NCBI RefSeq assembly: GCF_014287815.1
Contig: NZ_JACOOQ010000029.1
Span: forward strand, 1 to 14,296
Source: Clostridium lentum
Lineage (GTDB): Bacteria > Bacillota > Clostridia > Clostridiales > Clostridiaceae
Length of the DNA: 14,296 bases
Direction: 5' to 3'
A model generated the notes under the pieces. That model was not told the DNA's origin. It did no database searches and worked only from the letters and a program-made list of their open reading frames with translations. The translations under genes and the position numbers were made by a program. Shown piece by piece: positions 12,948 to 14,296 of this stretch (position 1 is its first letter; the number at the start of each line of letters is the position of its first letter).

Positions 12948-13130
12948 ATGAGTATTAGTAAAGTAATTAGTTATATTGCTGTTATTGTTATTGGAGTTTG
13001 ATTTATTATGATGGCAATAGGTAACACACTAAGAAGTGAAATTGCATCAATTTTACAGGGCTTATTAGGTGGAGTTTTTATTATTTTAGGTTTATATAAA
13101 TCTGTTTCTGGAATTAATCAGAATAAGTAA
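12948..13130 (+). pseudogene. Small membrane-protein gene interrupted by an in-frame TGA
   Basis: GAGGGGAT at 12936 precedes an ATG opening a 61-codon frame that reads MSISKVISYIAVIVIGV, then TGA at 12999-13001 (codon 18), then FIMMAIGNTLRSEIASILQG and LLGGVFIILGLYKSV up to TAA. Before and after the TGA the sequence has the composition of a two-helix membrane protein, so a TGG-to-TGA change (Trp to stop) is the simplest explanation. Two ATG codons follow at 13008 and 13011, so a 40-residue product could start there, but no ribosome binding site is visible. The function is unknown; it neighbours another two-helix membrane protein. Confidence 0.6.
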
Positions 13131-13179
13131 TTGTATTATATTGCTCACAACTAAAAACTATATAGGGGGATTAGACTTT

Positions 13180-13398
13180 ATGAAAAATCAAATTAAATAT
13201 TATTTAATTGGAATTACTATACTAATATTAAGTTCACCTTTAGGTTATACAACGCTTAATATTATTTATGCAAACAGAAATTTAACTGGGGAATTTGAAG
13301 CATTATTAAATGGATTTATTCATTCATATATGCTAATTGGAGTATTAGTATTTAGTATTGGGTTAATAAATTTATTTGTTGAACATAAACAAAAGTAA
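13180..13398 (+). CDS. Small two-helix membrane protein, hypothetical
   Basis: The protein has 72 residues from the ATG at 13180, with AGGGGGA (about 13164-13170) upstream; the frame extends 13 codons further but without a ribosome binding site. Hydrophobic helices lie at about 6-28 (YYLIGITILILSSPLGYTTL) and 49-67 (YMLIGVLVFSIGLINLF), separated by a polar segment (YANRNLTGEFEALLN), with a basic C-terminus. No family is recognised. It follows the broken 60-codon membrane gene by 49 bp, and the two may have formed one transcript ending at the terminator at 13501. Confidence 0.6.
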   Translation: MKNQIKYYLIGITILILSSPLGYTTLNIIYANRNLTGEFEALLNGFIHSYMLIGVLVFSIGLINLFVEHKQK

Positions 13399-13500
13399 TA
13401 TGTTTTGATGCATAATTTTAATAAATAATGAACTAAAAGAACCAACAATTTATTGATCCTTTTAAATATATCATTTACATAGCATAAATTAATATAGGTT

Positions 13501-13552
13501 AAAATAAATGCTCTCATATGTAGCTAAGCTTCAAAAGAGAGCATTTATTTTT
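13501..13552. terminator. Terminator hairpin related to the Fic terminator
   Basis: AAAATAAATGCTCTC (13501-13515) pairs with GAGAGCATTTATTTT (13537-13551). It aligns with 11671-11723 through both arms and the loop. A C-G pair in one copy is a G-C pair in the other, a compensatory change that argues for selection on the stem. Confidence 0.85.
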
Positions 13553-13591
13553 AAAAAGAAAACCTTAATCTTTAATTCACTTATCTTTAAT
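13549..13591 (+). repeat. 43-bp direct repeat, copy B
   Basis: Partner of 12747-12789 (40 of 43 identical), here directly abutting the terminator hairpin. Confidence 0.7.
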
Positions 13592-14113
13592 CAAAAACTA
13601 TTCATAGAACTTTTATCTACAGTTAGTATTACAAATTAAACTTTTCTATACATGGATAAACGAATTAATTATTAAGCTTTGAATTCATAGCCTTCGGCAG
13701 TAAGGAAATATTAATTTTATTTAATAAAACAATTGCATCATAATCCTAAAAGCAACCGTTCCTTTCACTCACTAATGCTTTTGTATTCTGATGCATTAGT
13801 TTTATTATCTACTCAATTAAACGTTTTTTTCGTATCACCCATTGGCTCCATAAAGATTACCTTACATGAAATAAGATTTTTTGTAGGTATTCCTCTTAAG
13901 CAGTAAAAATCACATTTCATTCCTGGTAATCCTTATTTCGCTTAAAGGAAACCTTTAAAAATAATTCATTTATTATTATCTTGTAATCTAATCTTTATTT
14001 TATTTCATAAAAATCTATTTAACTATTTATTATCACTGAAGGTATAAAAGAATTTTTTTAAAGCTCTAAACTATAGTTCTACGGACAGTAGCAGTCCACT
14101 TTTTCAAAGTTGA
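13592..14113. other. About 520 bp without a convincing gene
   Basis: No intact gene is visible on either strand. The stretch contains a hairpin ACTAATGC/GCATTAGT (about 13770-13777 and 13793-13800) with a weak T-rich tail. It also contains a partial third relative of the 43-bp repeat (about 13947-13972) and a short GGAC/GTCC hairpin near 14082-14096. A minus-strand 35-codon frame (13813-13920) is discussed under findings. The mix of fragments beside a truncated transposase suggests decayed mobile DNA. Confidence 0.5.
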
Positions 14114-14296
14114 CAGATTGAAATCGCCCTTGAAAAAGGAATAATAAAATCAAAGTCAATCATTGTTGATGCTACGTATACGGCAGCAAGATATAGTCAA
14201 AAATCACCACGTGAAGTGTTACAAGAACGTTCTAAGAAATTAAGAAAATCAGTTTATGAAATAGATGAGAATATTAAAAATACTTTACCAGCTAAA
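14114..14296 (+). pseudogene. IS1182-family transposase fragment, 5' truncated and cut by window end
   Basis: The open frame from 14114 encodes 61 residues containing ALEKGIIKSKSIIVDATYT, then SPREVLQERSKKLRKSVYEI. 'KSKSIIVDAT.T' with a following 'SP.EVL.ERSK.LRK.VY.ID' block is characteristic of IS1182-type DDE transposases; the Asp of VDAT is probably the first catalytic acidic residue. A TGA (14111-14113) precedes it in frame with no start codon or ribosome binding site, so the N-terminal part (usually well over 100 residues) is missing. The rest lies beyond the window. Confidence 0.7.

Noticed and set aside
12999..13001. Selenocysteine at the in-frame TGA
   Set aside because: The flanking residues are hydrophobic membrane sequence, no known selenoprotein motif or obvious SECIS-like hairpin follows, and TGG-to-TGA mutation is simpler.
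13320..13517. Minus-strand open frame of 65 codons over the end of the small membrane gene
   Set aside because: It overlaps the supported gene and starts within the terminator hairpin, with no ribosome binding site.
1..14296. CRISPR array, tRNA or rRNA genes
   Set aside because: No regularly spaced direct repeats and no tRNA cloverleaf or rRNA sequence could be seen. The repeated hairpins and 43-bp repeats have only two clear copies each.
13592..14296. Right end (attR) with the missing half of the oxidoreductase gene
   Set aside because: No frame in this region resembles the C-terminus of the FAD oxidoreductase, and the dyad seen at 2083-2100 does not recur.

Overview
The window is very AT-rich, with strong AGGAGG-type ribosome binding sites, intrinsic terminators and protein families typical of Clostridia. 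It looks like the chromosome of a low-GC Clostridium. The species cannot be fixed from the sequence alone.

Layout. (1) Positions 1-2126 are host chromosome: a candidate structured RNA (about 85-230), then two translationally coupled redox genes. These are a PyrK-like flavin/iron-sulfur reductase and an FAD-dependent oxidoreductase. The second gene breaks off at about 2097, where a mobile element begins. (2) Positions 2100-6529 are a decayed prophage or phage-satellite early region. It holds a large serine recombinase at the element edge, a truncated ImmA/IrrE protease, the tail of a CI-type repressor, the tail of a Cro-type regulator facing the other way, a small phage ORF, an AntA/ORF6C antirepressor, and an HUH rolling-circle Rep protein behind a cluster of hairpins. 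Two deletions have removed the DNA-binding halves of both regulators, the operator region and the front of ImmA. (3) Positions 6530-9007 carry a two-gene AbiG-type abortive-infection system (AbiGi, AbiGii), whose first gene probably starts at AUU. (4) Positions 9008-10788 hold a cluster of very small genes: DUF2922, DUF1659, YvrJ, a ribbon-helix-helix-like protein and, divergently, a 78-residue Cys-rich protein. Four separate transcription units here share the same A-A-C-C-A-T-A-T-A-T-A-T-T-like element just upstream of their start codons. (5) Positions 10789-14296 hold a Fic-family protein whose catalytic His is Gln, a VanZ-family membrane protein, a small membrane-protein gene broken by an in-frame TGA, another small membrane protein, repeated terminator and 43-bp elements, about 500 bp without a convincing gene, and a 5'-truncated IS1182-type transposase running off the window.

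How it fits together. The recombinase inserted the element into the oxidoreductase gene. The immunity switch has since been deleted, so classical lysogenic control is probably lost. The antirepressor, Rep and recombinase still have full reading frames, and AbiG gives the remnant a plausible reason to be kept. The missing 3' half of the oxidoreductase gene is not found before 14296, so the other end of the element lies beyond the window or has been lost. Where element cargo ends and host chromosome resumes cannot be decided from this window.

The points most worth a second look are the shared promoter element of the YvrJ/DUF1659/DUF2922 cluster, the AbiG operon with its AUU start, the unidentified RNA at the left edge, the disrupted oxidoreductase gene, and the Fic protein lacking its catalytic histidine.
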